Assembly: GCF_003576645.1 (NCBI RefSeq)
Contig: NC_044930.1
Coordinates: 11,840,872-11,904,871, forward strand
Length of the DNA stretch: 64,000 nt
Origin: Ipomoea triloba
Taxonomy: Eukaryota; Streptophyta; Magnoliopsida; Solanales; Convolvulaceae
Direction of reading: 5' to 3'
Both the position numbers and the translations under genes were made by a program. The notes under the pieces are model-generated. The model saw nothing but the letters and a program-made list of their open reading frames with translations, was not told the origin of the DNA and made no database searches. Below, one piece after another: positions 12,755-26,296 of this stretch (positions within the stretch are counted from its first letter, which is position 1; every line of letters begins with the position of its first letter).

Positions 12755-13305
12755 CAGTGGCGAAGCCAGAAATCTTCTCCAGTGGGGGCGAAACATTAAA
12801 ATTAACGAGATATTTTGAAAAAAAAATCAAATACTTAGATACCGAATCATAAATATTGTTGACTAGTGATGAAAATAAAAATACATCAAGATAAAAAATA
12901 TTTAAAACAAAATATAAAACATAATTAATTTGATAAAATAGTTTGAATGAAAAACACATTATAAATCATTCATCTCACTATTAATATTAAAAAATAAAAA
13001 ATAAAAATAAACGAGAAGAAGTCACAATGTTACAAATAAAAAATTCAATTAGAATTCACACTATTAATATTAAAAAAAATGTCAAAAACAAAATTTCACT
13101 CATCAATATCAAATTGAAAGCCAAACTAAATGGCTGCTGTGAGCTGAGGTTCAAACATTGCCCATGTCATGGTACATGAGGGCCTTACCATTTAAGCTAG
13201 CTAAACCTTTGTTTAAGTGTTGGTATAAATAATATATACACACATTATATGGGGTGGGGGAGTGGGGGCAGCTGCCCCCACTGCCCCATTGTGGCTCCGC
13301 CAATG
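12755..13305. mobile_element. Non-autonomous hAT element nested in the PPR-carrying transposon
   Basis: Terminal inverted repeats cagtggcgaagcca and tggctccgccaatg bound a 551-bp insertion. It is flanked by a perfect 8-bp TSD, gttgcaca, at 12747-12754 and 13306-13313. The interior is AT-rich with no transposase. Removing it rejoins the captured PPR sequence, so it landed after capture. Confidence 0.88.
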
Positions 13306-13614
13306 GTTGCACATACGAGGATGAAGAGCATAACCTTGCTTCTTGTAGTCCTAAGAGTGAAGGAACATTCCTTCTTTTGCTTATGAAGTGTTTGATAAAA
13401 CGCCGCTGTGATATCATCATCATTCTTCGTTATTCCACTGAATTGACTATATTGCCCATGTACTTAACACCCGTTTGACAACTTAACTAACGGAGGACAA
13501 TCTTGAGTGATAACACAAAAGTCTAGGACTACTTTATGACACCAAAGTCGTTTAGGACAAAATTGAGAAAAACCACTATAATCAGGACAATTTTAGGTAT
13601 TAACTCATTATTTT

Positions 13615-14123
13615 ATTGAGTTAATGCCATATAAGGTCCTCTGAATATGATGGTTTTGTCACATTAAGTCCTAAACTTTCAAATTGACCATCTGTGGTCC
13701 TTCAACTATCAAATGGATACCATCAGTGATCCAAGTTTACCATCAATGGTCCTTCAACTTTCAAAATTTGACTAGTTGTGGTCCACCTAGAAGGACTATG
13801 GGGTGGTTAAGATTTGATAATTGAAGGACCATGTTAATTTCATATTATTTTAATAGGTATTATGTTATTTATATATTGTCTTATAAATATGATGAAGGAT
13901 TAGGAAAAAAAAAAGTGCCACGAACTAGACGTGACGTAAATGTTTGAATAATTACAAAAATAAGTAAATATGATAGGTATAATAAGCTAACATAAAATAA
14001 TATTTTATAATAATTAAAATTAAAATGGAAAAAATAGTAAATATGCATGAGAATCATAGATAACCTAAGAATGGTGATGAAATAATCACATTCCCTTCAA
14101 AATCTAATATGGATGGTATGTTG
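13615..14123. other. AT-rich spacer with a transposon-end-like segment
   Basis: No gene. The part at about 13618-13870 starts gagttaatgccatataagg and has the repeated phrase 'ggtccttcaactatcaa' typical of plant MULE/MITE ends, but I could not find its inverted partner. The rest is AT-rich. Confidence 0.4.
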
Positions 14124-14281
14124 TGTTGGTCCTGATAGAATGAGCGAGTGCGTCTAGAGGGGGTGAATAGACTCACTAAAACTTTTGAAAATTTCTTCAC
14201 GAACTGATAAGCTTTACCGAAGGGTAAAACTTTAGAATGCATAGTGGAAATTTAAACTTTATATCTTTTTTAAGTGTTCTT
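14124..14281 (-). mobile_element. Fragment of a copia LTR 3' end, inverted
   Basis: Reads on the minus strand as gtgagtctattcacccc, then tctagacgcactc, ending gaccaaca at 14124. This matches the 3' end of the LTRs at 14282-16907 and 17286-19067. It abuts the plus-strand LTR head to head. Confidence 0.7.
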
Positions 14282-16825
14282 TGTTAGGAACCCCGGGCTC
14301 TTGATTTTGATGATACCAAAGACCAGAGAAGACCCCCAATTTTTCTTTGTCTTTATTATCCTTTACTTATAGGCCGAATACTTGTTAGAAATCGTTGTAA
14401 CGAGTTCATAACAAAACACGAGGTAACTCTTGGCCGAAGACTTAGTGGAACTCAAGGACGAAGACTAGAAGACATGAAGGCCGAAGACTTACTAAGCTAA
14501 GAGAAATCAAGAAGACTATGGCCGAATACTGGAAGGGTCAATCTCTTGAGACTTTACGAAGACCGAATAATCAAGTTGATTCATTCGAGGAGATAATGAG
14601 AGAATGATAAGGTCAATCATTCTCATGAGCAACCAAGGCATGAGACATTCTCTGGAATAATATCTTATCCATAGCCTTGATTTTGTGGATGATCATTTTC
14701 AAACGAATTCTAGGAAGCAATCCCAAGGAGTATTAAATGCTATGTACTTTTGTGTAAGACAAAAGACAAATTATCTTTACATTAAAAGTAGACAAACGGC
14801 TATAAAGATACTAACATCCACATGGGTCAACTTTACCCAGCGGATATTACACACTGGTCATAGGTTTTGAAATTTTATTTCCCTCCAACGGACTCAAACT
14901 TCATGCCTATAAATACCCAAGCTCTCTTCCATTTGGAGTTGCTGGTTCATACGTGCAATAGGCTAATATAAGCTCTCAAGAAATTCCAACTGTGCAAAAT
15001 ATTCGATAAGGCTTGAACTCTCAATCCAGATTTTTAGAGAAATCTTGTGCTACTCAAGTGTTGATTCAAGAAGCTCAAAGCCAAGATTTCCAAGTTGGAG
15101 AAAAGTTCAACTACTTTCAACCAACCTCTACTTAGGAGAAGTAGAGAGAGGCGGAGTAAACTCGGAGAAGTTGAAAAACCTACAAAAGCGTGGTTGCCTA
15201 GCTTTGTGATCAAAGGAGCACGTTTGGAAAGATATTGTACTATAAACGAAGATAATAGTGCAATCCTTCACAAGTTGTGAAGAAGAGTGGAGTAGGCATC
15301 GTTAACAGCCGAACCACTATAAAAATCTCTCTCTCCCTTACTCTCTTATTTACTGTCTTTATCTATTGCATAGTGAAGGTGTATGTTTTGCGGTGAGTGA
15401 ATGTGGAATGGATTGTGGTAATGAAGGTGAAACGAAGAGTCAAGACTCCCCGAGTGTCGGTCTCTCAAGGATGACAGATTGGAGTTGAATTAAGGTTGAC
15501 ATTGAAGAGGTTAATAGACAAGACTTACGAGAATCACTAGGGAACATTTGAGTCATGGATTGGGGGTTGCAAAAGTGAATTTAATGGGAAAAAAGTTTAA
15601 AAGAGCAAGGGGTTGAATGCCTCGATTAACCTACGCAATTGACCATACTATGGGGGTTGTAGAAACGAGGTTCGAGAATTCTCACGGGAGTCACGGTATT
15701 TATACCGAGTGAGGTCACACTCGGACTCTCGATCCTCATTCGGTTGAGGCATTTAATCGAACACCTTGCCTACCACTCATCCCAGACCTCATCCTTTCGG
15801 ATAGAGGGCGGGGATGTGGATGAGTTAGACTCGTGAGAGGCCGCTATCGCGCACACAATCACTTTCACTAAGTCTACTATCTATCCCGGCCGGAAATAAA
15901 AGTAAATCATGAAGAACACCAACCACACAAAACTACAACCCTACTTCATCATTTTCACAAGCAAATGGAAGAATTCAATCGCAAATCACAATGGCTAATG
16001 TGGGGCAAACAATCCCCTCTACTAATCTACTCAAACATTATCAACTTCAAAGATCAACAAAGAAGAAATAACCAAAACAAATAGATTAAAGTCATAATAT
16101 AGCAAGAACAAGAATAGAGTAATATACCTAGGAAACCAATAGATCTATTACATCTTCACTCTCATCCTTCTCCTTGCATCTACCATGAAGAACTAATCTA
16201 ATCTAAGGAGAAATGGGGATTTCTCCCAAAGGGGAGAAACTAAGGAAAATCAGATATGGAAATTGGGGCTCTCCCTTTCTCAAATGCAGAGGTAAGGTTT
16301 AAATAGCCAACCTAAAGTCGAAATCCCGCAAATGCCCTTGGTGGCACGGTCCCCGCCACTTCACACGTGTATGGTGGCGTGGACGCGTACTGGAAGCGGA
16401 CCACGCCTCCTTCACGCGTGAGGCCCTCGTGGTCAGGTCCTGCCCGGTTGTTTCTTCGTTTGTTGCTTCCTTTTTTGGTCTCGGACCCTGTTACATCCTG
16501 CGGGAATTACTTAAAACACAATTTTTAAAGTTGCATTTGTTGATTTGATCTTATTAGAGTCTTTATGCATGAAAATGATTACAAATGGGTGACACAACTT
16601 CATAATATTGTCCTATAATTGACCCTAAACTCGACCATTCTTGGCACTTATCACATAGCATACTCACGAACCAAGCCTAATATTTTCATATCTATCAAAA
16701 CCGTGCAAAGTAATCTTAAAAACCGATAACAACTCTTTTTTCGCTGAATATAACTTTGATCAAGTATTAACTCTTTTAAGAGTTTCTCCTTGTGAAAATT
16801 TTCTTAAAACCTAGTGAGTCTATTC

Positions 16826-16872
<47 letters not shown>

Positions 16873-16907
16873 TTCTAGACTCACTCATCTACCTATTGGG
16901 ACCAACA
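14282..16907 (+). mobile_element. Ty1-copia LTR 1, interrupted by a solo LTR
   Basis: Starts TGTTAGGAACCCCGGG and ends GACCAACA. A likely LTR promoter TATA (cctataaatacc) lies near 14905. It resembles 17286-19067 along its length and the inverted fragment at 40258-40799. The gap in homology between about 15369 and 16658 is filled by a separate solo LTR. A 45-base C run lies at 16828-16872, between gtgagtctattcaa and ttctagactcac. Without the insertion the LTR is about 1.34 kb. Confidence 0.82.
15374..16653. mobile_element. Solo LTR nested in copia LTR 1
   Basis: A 1280-bp unit starting TGAAGGTGTATG and ending GGCACTTATCA (TG...CA), with a perfect 5-bp TSD, catag, at 15369-15373 and 16654-16658. 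No internal domain or gag-pol is present. The ACTTATCA end is common in plant Ty3-gypsy LTRs, so a gypsy origin is likely but not shown. Confidence 0.82.
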
Positions 16908-16909
16908 AG

Positions 16910-16921
16910 TGGTATCAGAGC
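16910..16921 (+). other. Copia primer-binding site
   Basis: TGGTATCAGAGC two bases after the LTR end matches the 3' end of initiator tRNA-Met, the usual primer of plant copia elements. Confidence 0.88.
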
Positions 16922-17009
16922 AGTTACCTTGAACGGTAGACACTCTGTGTATACTCCCTGGTGATCTCTTTTCAAAAGGTTGAAAAATCTTTTCACACTT
17001 TGCACTAAT

Positions 17010-17285
17010 GTCTAAAATGGATCATCATAGACATTTCTTGATGTTTAATCTTGATAAGTTTGACGATTGGAAAGTTCGGATGCAGGCTCATCTCTTGGCG
17101 ATCCATGATGAAATGTGGGACGTTATAACTAGCGGACCAATTGCAATCTTGGAAGCCAATCCAAACTGAGCTGTTGAAGGACCAGGAGCAGATGAGATGA
17201 GACCAAAGGCAAAGCCCTCGTTGACCACAGAAGAAAGGACACGAGTCAATCTTGACAACATTGCACAAGACATTTTATACAAGAT
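17010..17285 (+). pseudogene. Copia gag N-terminal fragment
   Basis: From the ATG at about 17007 the frame reads MSKMDHHRHFLMFNLDKFDD, then WKVRMQAHLLAIHDEMWDVI, the usual start of a plant copia gag. An in-frame stop appears at about 17168. A further segment, TEERTRVNLDNIAQDILYK, runs straight into the next LTR at 17286. There is no polypurine tract, protease, integrase or RT. Confidence 0.8.
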
Positions 17286-19067
<1,782 letters not shown>

Positions 19068-19069
19068 AG

Positions 19070-19205
19070 TGGTATCAGAGCGCATTACCTTGAACGATGA
19101 ACACTCTGTGCATACTGCTTGGTGATCTCCTTTCAAAGCTTGAAAATATTTTCCACACTTTGCACTCATGTCGAAAATGGAATATGGTAGGCATCTTCTC
19201 ATGTT
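19070..19205 (+). pseudogene. Second copia primer-binding site and start of gag
   Basis: TGGTATCAGAGC recurs at 19070-19081 after LTR 2, followed by a leader like that after LTR 1 and a gag start reading MSKMEYGRHLLM at about 19168. Similarity to the element ends near 19205. Confidence 0.75.
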
Positions 19206-19547
19206 ATTGGGTTGGAATATGACAAGACCATAAAGAGAGGAGTTATCTCATTCTTCTATATTGATGAGAGTAGATTTACCCACATCACTAGGGAGTCGAA
19301 GGGAAAATTAGGGAAAATAAGGGGAAGACGAAGGAATCTAACCAAAATGGATGAAGGATGGGAAATTACCATGATGACCTTATGTTTAACAACCAACAAA
19401 TGGAATTGCTAATAGATGACTAAATTGTGTAAAACCATCAAAGTCGGAGACTCAATTAAACACAAAAAGTCACTTAAGACTAAATCAAGTAAAACCACTA
19501 CAGTCAATGGCTATATTAGGAATTAACTATTTTTCTGTTGTTTTTTC

Positions 19548-19550
<3 letters not shown>

Positions 19551-19599
<49 letters not shown>
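19551..19599. repeat. Compound (TG)n(AG)n microsatellite
   Basis: About 14 TG units are followed by about 10 AG units. Confidence 0.95.
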
Positions 19600-19600
<1 letters not shown>

Positions 19601-20002
19601 TTAATTCCATTTTTTGTCCTAAATTTATAGGTGGCAATTCACTTTAAATCTTTTTTTTTATTAGAAATATCCAATTTTAGTCCTAGTATTATTGTTGAAT
19701 GACCATTTTTAATCCTTTATCAACAAAACAATTTAAATATTGTTAAAATACAAGGGCATTTTGGTCTTCAATTATGAATTTTTTTATAAAATAAACATAA
19801 AAAATATAGCAGGTCAACCTACTTTGTATATTAAAAAAATTGAAATGTCTTTATATTTAATGACATTTCAACGATTTTGTTGACAATGGACTAAAAATGT
19901 CATGCCACAATCATACTAGGACCAAATTAGGATGTTCTGATAAAAAATGACTAAAAGGAGACTGTCACCTATAAATCTAAGATCAAAAATAAAATCAACT
20001 AT
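19599..20002. mobile_element. Small fold-back DNA element (MITE)
   Basis: Left arm at about 19599-19700 reads gttaattccattttttgtcc and the right arm at about 19910-20002 is its diverged inverted copy, including tttataggtg against cacctataaa. There is no open frame. The TSD is unclear because the left end abuts the microsatellite. Confidence 0.6.
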
Positions 20003-20128
20003 ATATATGTGTGGGGGGTGGGGGGGGGGGATTGTTCACGTGCGAATAAACTCCCATGTAAAGAAAGGGGTGATATCTGAATAGTTGATCTAATCTAGAT
20101 CAACTGCCTAGAATGAAGGTAAATTTAA

Positions 20129-21430
20129 GGGAAAACGACGCTTTTGACCCCTCAATTATTTTACTGTTGGAAATTTGGTCCCTGCCAATTGATTTGAACA
20201 AACTTAGTCCTTCAATTGTCTATAATATACCACATTTAGTCCCTGATTTAATATAATTAGAAACATTGTTAATAATTTTTTTTTCATGGGGTCATATTTG
20301 TCAATTACTCTACAACTTCATTCTCTCTTCTCTTAAATGTCTGCCATCTTCATCAAATATTTGAATTGCAAGAACCCTAACTCATAAAGAATCAAAATCA
20401 ATAATTCCTCCACTCTCAATGACTTTTGCGAAGATGTCCAACACACCTAGCATGTCTTTCAAGTCAACAGCATGTGTTTTTTTCCCCTTCAATTCGTGTA
20501 TTCAAATTTATGGATTTTGCAGGGGAATAATGGGTGTAGATTTTTTTTCTTCAATGGATTGATTATGGGGAATAATGGTCAACGAAGATGCTTTGGGCAA
20601 GGAGTTCAAGGGCTATGTCTTCAAGATTATAGGTGGCTGTGATGGAGAACGTATGAGGGGATTAATTTGTGGATGCATTGTCAACCCTTACCTGTATTGA
20701 AACTGGTCACTGTAAAAAAAATAAAAACCAAAACAAAACAAAAGGTGGCCTGACTGATATGGAGAAGTCAAGGATGAAGGGTCCAAAGAGGGCTCTAAAG
20801 ATTAGGAAGATCTTCAACCTCTTAAAGGAATATGACGTGAGAAAGTATGCTAAAACTGTTCAACATTTAAAACTAACTTAGAGAAAAAGGTGAGCAAATC
20901 TCCTAATTTACAGAGGCTTGTGAGTCCTTAAGAATTGCCAGAGCCAATTTACAGAGGCTTGTGAGCAAATGACTTATAAATCAATAATTCCTCCACTTTC
21001 AATAGCTTTTAAGTAATTTATAATTGTTGCTTAAGCATTTTTTGTTGTTATGAGTTTTGGAGAGTTGTTTAACAGATGACATTGTAGTATACTAAAATTG
21101 GAGATTTAAGAAAAACAACTAAAAAAAAAAAGCAGAAATAAGTTGTAAAAATGAACAAATAAGCTACATATATTGGGGAAGGTGTTGAAAAAGCACTATG
21201 AAGATGAAGATGGCGTAAATTGTTAAGAAGAGAGAGAATGAAGCTGCAGAGTAATTGACAAATATAACCCCATGAAAATAAAATTATTAACAAAGTTTCT
21301 AATTATATAACATTAGGGACTAAATTTAATATATTATGGACAATTGAAGGACTAAATTTGTTCAAATCAATTGATAGGGGCCAAATTTCCAAAAGTAAAA
21401 CAATTGAGGGGCCAAAAGCGCTATTTTCCC
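20129..21430. mobile_element. Pack-MULE with captured ribosomal protein eS6 sequence
   Basis: TIRs of roughly 230-250 bp begin gggaaaacgacgcttttg and end caaaagcgctattttccc. A perfect 9-bp TSD, taaatttaa, lies at 20120-20128 and 21431-21439. Nine base pairs with long TIRs is the Mutator-like signature. The 1302-bp element has no transposase. Its middle carries a recognisable piece of cytosolic ribosomal protein eS6 in plus orientation, so it is a gene-capturing Pack-MULE. Confidence 0.9.
20575..20930 (+). pseudogene. Captured fragment of ribosomal protein eS6 (RPS6)
   Basis: The frame reads VNEDALGKEFKGYVFKIIGG then [18 protein letters not shown] second frame reads [20 protein letters not shown], then [20 protein letters not shown], and a third VSKSPNLQRLVSP. 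These match successive blocks of eukaryotic eS6, a component of the 40S subunit. The order is right, but residues between the GGCD block and the GCIV block are deleted. An AAAAC-rich tract interrupts the VKKG region, and the N-terminal beta-barrel and C-terminal phosphorylation tail are absent. Fragments from several blocks follow each other without large introns, so introns were lost or shortened. The fragment cannot make eS6. Confidence 0.88.
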
Positions 21431-21506
21431 TAAATTTAATTAAAAAAAAAAAACAAAAAACAAAAAAAGCGCTTCCTGACAACAGGCTGCGAATGATCTC
21501 CTTCCA

Positions 21507-21610
21507 CCAAGGTCATTTTCTTCCTTATCTTCTTCTCCTGCTGTGAATTCAAACTTGTCCAAGGTCATTTTCTTCCTTATCTTCTTCTCCTGCTGTGAAT
21601 TCAAACTTGT
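21507..21610. repeat. 52-bp tandem duplication
   Basis: The unit at 21507-21558 is repeated exactly at 21559-21610. It is pyrimidine-rich (cttccttatcttcttctcc). Confidence 0.95.
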
Positions 21611-21645
21611 ATTAATATTACATTTTGGAAAGGAAGATGCTAGAT

Positions 21646-21803
21646 GGAAGATGCTAGATGTATTTACAACGAGTATCACTTTAAGTTTCGACCTGATTTC
21701 GAAGTAATTCAAACTAAAAATTAAAGGAAGATGCTAGATGTATTTACAACGAGTATCACTTTAAGTTTCGACCTGATTTCGAAGTAATTCAAACTAAAAA
21801 TTA
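21646..21803. repeat. 80-bp tandem duplication
   Basis: The unit beginning ggaagatgctagatgtattt at 21646 is repeated at 21726, essentially without change. A partial third copy of its first 14 bases lies at 21632. Confidence 0.92.
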
Positions 21804-22779
21804 TTAGCGACATTTATAATTGACTCATCAATATAAAAATTGTTAGCGACATCATTTTTTTTATTCTCAATTATAATTATCTACAACAATACTCATCTTT
21901 ACTATTACTTTTTTTAGAAGTTGAAAATACTTATTTTGATTGTATTGAAAATAATCATTGTTATTAGTATTAATTATTTAATATTTGAAAATTATACTAA
22001 GTATAGACTTATTTTAGTTTTCGTTTTGAGCATTAAATTAAATAAATCATCTCATGACAGTCTCACAGAAAATCAGCCAATCCTCAATAATTCACCGGAA
22101 AGAAATTGCCGAATCAATTTTATTGCAGATGATACTTTTCTAAAATAGTCATTCTGCAATTTTCATATTTTCAATATAGCATAGTCGGATGCAAATGTCT
22201 ATATATATTTTTAAATTCAAATGTGGAATGAAAGGCTCATAATTGTTGCAAACCTTTCACTCTGATACAACGCAACATAATTCAAAGTTATCTTTTTTCT
22301 TTATTAACTAAATATTATTATTATTATTGTTATTATTATTATTATTATTGAATGTAATATGAAATTGCAATGATGTAAAAGGAAAATTACGAATGAATTG
22401 TAAATGAAATGATATGATGGTAACATTCATTTTTAAATCTAAGTATTGTATGGGTAAATATAGATTAAGTGCCAAACAAGCACTAGTTGCGAGAAAAGAA
22501 CAGCCCTGGCCTCATAGACTAGAATCTAATTTGTTTAGAGCATTAAAGACTACGTTTCATTCATAAACCATGAGCATTAAAAAAATCCCCAGGCAGCTTC
22601 ACGAAATATTTAACAGATAATTCTGTAACTCTAGTCCACATTAATAAACCACAGCCTTCATGCACAGCCTCAAAGTGTGTCTAAAACCGAAGCTACCGTA
22701 AAAAATCTAAAGTAGAAATTTATAAGTGCAACTGCCAAAGAGTGAAGGAAGCTCATTGTGATTACATCAACCTTGGCGA
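21804..22779. other. AT-rich spacer and 3' UTR of the calreticulin gene
   Basis: No convincing coding sequence. A (TTA)n microsatellite lies at about 22313-22350. The last 200 to 300 bp before 22780 should be the minus-strand 3' UTR. Confidence 0.5.
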
Positions 22780-25700
22780 TCAGAGTTCATCCTGCAAAAT
22801 GGGAAGGGGGGTCAAAATGACAGAAAGTTGTGAGGTTAATGAATGATTGACTGTGACAATGATGTCATAGCCGGAGTTCTTACATGTACATCTTCTTTGG
22901 AATCTGATTTTGCATTGGCATCATCATCTTCATCGGCATCATCATCTTCATCCTCGGCCTGAAAATACACGCTTCTTCAACAAAGACACGAATGGAAAAA
23001 AATAGGAAAAGAATTGTGCAGCTTTACTTTTCAAGCATACTGCCTTTTCATTCCTAACCTTCTTGGAAAAGGGAGTTGGGGCAACAAAAAAAAAAAGATT
23101 TTTTAGGGATGGGGCCATGGGGGGCAGAAGGGGGTGGATGGGAACTGGATATACGGAGTGAAACAACTTAGGAGACTTACATCAGATTCAACTTGATCAT
23201 CCTTGGATTCCTGAACAGAGAACAAAATTAAGTCAGAGATGTTAAAAGAGTGAGAAATTCTTATTTATAACATGTCCTTTCAGCAATTTCAGAATGATCA
23301 GCAAACCACTAATCATACAATTTAGATATTGAATGTCAGGCAACCGAAAACAAAGTTCATACATGATATCAGAATAAACAATCATGATATATGGTTTACC
23401 TCATCGGCCATCTTCTTTTCATCCTCCTCAAATGCAGCCTTCTCAGCCTGCAAAATCAGCATAATACCAAACATTGAGAAATAGATTTTTCATTTTTGTT
23501 TTATTTTCCTTTGTAAATGTAACTTGGGATGACAATCCATACATCCTTATTCTTGCTCCATGTCTCTTCAACCAGCTTCTTTGCATACTCAGGATCATCA
23601 CATACCAAAACATTGTCAAACAAAGTTCCAGATTTCACCTGCAGACAGCAGAATCTCAGTTAAAATACAATTTCTGATATGCTATAATATTCAGAAGACA
23701 AAGCGCAATAGAGTGTGAATCCAAACAAGGAATAAGTTTCAAAAAAATAATAATAATAATAATAAAATTTTTTTAAAAAAAATCAAACCTGCCACAATTC
23801 AATGCCCACATACTTCAAATTTGGGAAAACATAGAGATCCGGGTCATCTTTGAAGTCTGTTGTCAAGAGGAGAAATATTAAAATGGATCACTAAAAGAAT
23901 TGAGGTAAAAATCCACACAAAATATTAGAATAGAGAAGCATATATACCTGGGTTATCAATCATAGGTGCCTTCCACTTTCCCTTGTAGTTGGGGTTCTCA
24001 ATTTTCTGATAAAAGGAAAAACTAGTTATAAAGAGTATAATCAAGATATAGTAAGTTACACTTTACATATTACATAGAAACCATACAGACCTTTGGCGTC
24101 CACGGCCCCTTGTACTCAGGGTTAGCAATGGTTGGGGCTGTCCACTCACCATCCTCCTCATCATCCCAGTCCTCAGGCTGCAAACAGAGACTTAATTCAG
24201 TAAGTATAGAGTATTATTTTAACATTGATTACCAAGTCTATGAAACACGGATGAGACTTAAACATTTTAATCAAATTATCACCTTCTTAGCATCAGAATC
24301 AGGAATCTCCTTGGGGATGTCATCATACCCCTGCAGATATTCACAATTATGTAATCAGACTCATTACCAATTGTCTAAAATACAAGTAAAGACAAAGAAA
24401 AAAGGAAGTTAGGAAGGCATACCTCTGGCTTCTTATCTTCAGGGTCATCTATGTATTCATTCTCATCCCAATCTGCAGGCTGTCAAAGGCATGTAGCTTG
24501 TTAAGTAAATAAGTAACATAATTGAAAGACAACAGACTGATTAGTCAAAAGTAGCTAATACAGAAGCAATTTACTTTCTTGGCTTCTGGATCCTTAATTT
24601 TCTTTGGTGGGAGCAGACTCCAATCCTTGTACAAGCTACCTGTCTGCTTCTCCTCATTGTCAATGAGAATACTATATGTAGCATCGGGGCGGATGATGAA
24701 GGTATAGACATGAGTCAGTTGGTCAGTCTCACATGGGACATTCTTCTTAATCAAGTGGTTTGTCCCATTATAAGTAATAATAGCATGGACCTTTTTTGTG
24801 TTGTAGCCACAGATGTCTGGTCCAAACATAATACTGTATTCAAACAAAATTTTATTGCAAATCAGTAACTAAACAAGGAAACTGAGGAAAAAAAAAAACT
24901 ATTTAACCACAATGTACTATGGTTAACCTGTATGGGGTTTCACCCCCAAATTTCTTTTGATCTATATCACCACTGAGCAATTTCATGTATCCACCACCAC
25001 AGTCAAGCTTTTGCTCATTCTTAACTGAAAATTGGAAAACTAGGGTCTTGCCCTTGTTGTTGAACTCAGGAAACTGAGCTGAAATGGCATAAAACCTGTA
25101 GTCTTCACTAGTCTGAATACCTGCATAATAAATAAGCGTAGCACAAGCTTGGTCAATATAGTAATCATTTAATTACTCAAAATCTTAAAATTAATCTGGC
25201 TAGCCTAAGTGAGAAATTTGCACCTTTGTCATTTGGATCTCCATTCCATTTACCAGAGGTATAATTCCACTCTCCAGCCATATTCTCATCTCTCTTCCAG
25301 TCAGACTTGACCCAGCGATTTTCCCACCCATCTAAAGAAAACAAGAAATATGCATCAGCATAAAACACAAGCCACATCAACACATTTAAAAACATTATAC
25401 AGAATATCAAGACAACACCCCATGCATTTCACTATTGGAAAATCACATCAGCACAATTCAAGGAGATATCCTATAGTTAATGACATGCGAAAAGAGTATC
25501 AAAACGCACAACAAATATATGTTTCATGAAATGTGCTGGATTATCCGTAGTTACTGGTCAGACGAATACCAAACTAAAATTCATTTATATAGTTTGACAC
25601 GTTAAGATGAATATCAACCATCATTTATATGTGTTCTCAAATCAAACAAAAATATGATTCAATTGCCTTTTAAGGTAGTGATTACGTCAAATGCATCAAA

Positions 25701-26101
25701 CACTTCCATTAAGCAAAGACATTAATAATTACACTAACAGTCTAAGAGAAAGTGAAAAGTACTATAAAATCACGTAAACATGCAGCACATTGCGATCTAT
25801 GATCTATACATTACAGATCTACACCAAAACTCGGAATCACAATCGAATCGACACAGAAAAGAGGAATTGAAACATCAATCATGATCGTCAGCAAGCTTCA
25901 AGAAAACAATTCGTAACGGTATCGGCATTGACACAATCACATTTGAAAACGATCAAACACATAAATGTATAGGAAGACTATAAACATATTACCATCAAAA
26001 CGCTCTTCGAAGATAACTTCGGCGGAGACGAGAGCAACGAGGAGACAAAGCTGAATGGCTAGAGCGATAAATCTAGGGTTTAACCTTCTCAACGCAGCCA
26101 T
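22780..26101 (-). CDS. CRT1: Calreticulin (CRT1/2 type)
   Basis: ER-lumen lectin chaperone and calcium store that folds N-glycosylated proteins. I read 14 coding exons with GT-AG borders: 26101-25993, 25331-25224, 25120-24928, 24833-24575, 24479-24423, 24330-24283, 24177-24091, 24005-23948, 23856-23789, 23638-23543, 23447-23400, 23210-23181, 22958-22884, 22791-22780. Total is 1248 nt, 415 aa. The N-terminus is a signal peptide (LALAIQ-type hydrophobic core ending LVSAEV). The globular domain has the calreticulin signatures [12 protein letters not shown] and [16 protein letters not shown] with the paired Cys. The P-domain has PEDWD/ADWDENE A-type and GxWxxPxIxNPxY B-type repeats. The C-terminus is highly acidic and ends in HDEL, the ER retrieval signal. 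The acidic tail points to CRT1/CRT2 rather than CRT3. An in-frame ATG nine codons upstream (26128) exists, but starting at 26101 gives a normal signal peptide. Last exon codes only DEL-stop. Confidence 0.96.
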
Positions 26102-26296
26102 TGTAGCGTTACTCTGATAGAGACACACTGAAACCGAAGACTGATTGATGAACCTACTCCGTATTTATTCACGCAAAATGCCGAAATGTTTCTTCGGCTA
26201 GTGCGTTACGTTCAGTGATGAAATCTGATGTGTACTGCAACAATGATGTGTACAAATAGGGTTCTGACACGTAAGATTTAAGGGTCAATGCATTGA

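Larger units (their letters stand above)
11726..13606. mobile_element. Long-TIR DNA transposon carrying PPR gene sequence (Pack-MULE-like)
   Basis: Terminal inverted repeats of about 170 bp: 11726-11895 and 13439-13606. They begin gagttaatatctaaaattg and end caattttaggtattaactc. The element is flanked by a perfect 8-bp direct repeat, attatttt, at 11718-11725 and 13607-13614. Long TIRs and a captured gene suggest a Mutator-like Pack element; 8 bp is the hAT size while MULEs usually make 9, so the superfamily is uncertain. There is no transposase. The interior holds degenerate PPR exons on the minus strand and a younger nested hAT element. Confidence 0.82.

Noticed and set aside
19395..19520. 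MULE-like TIR (agttaattcctaatatagcc on the minus strand)
   Set aside because: No inverted partner or TSD found, so no element is called.
25937..26128. Calreticulin start at 26128 (nine codons upstream)
   Set aside because: The downstream ATG at 26101 gives a standard signal peptide and matches family length; the upstream one adds a polar segment before it.
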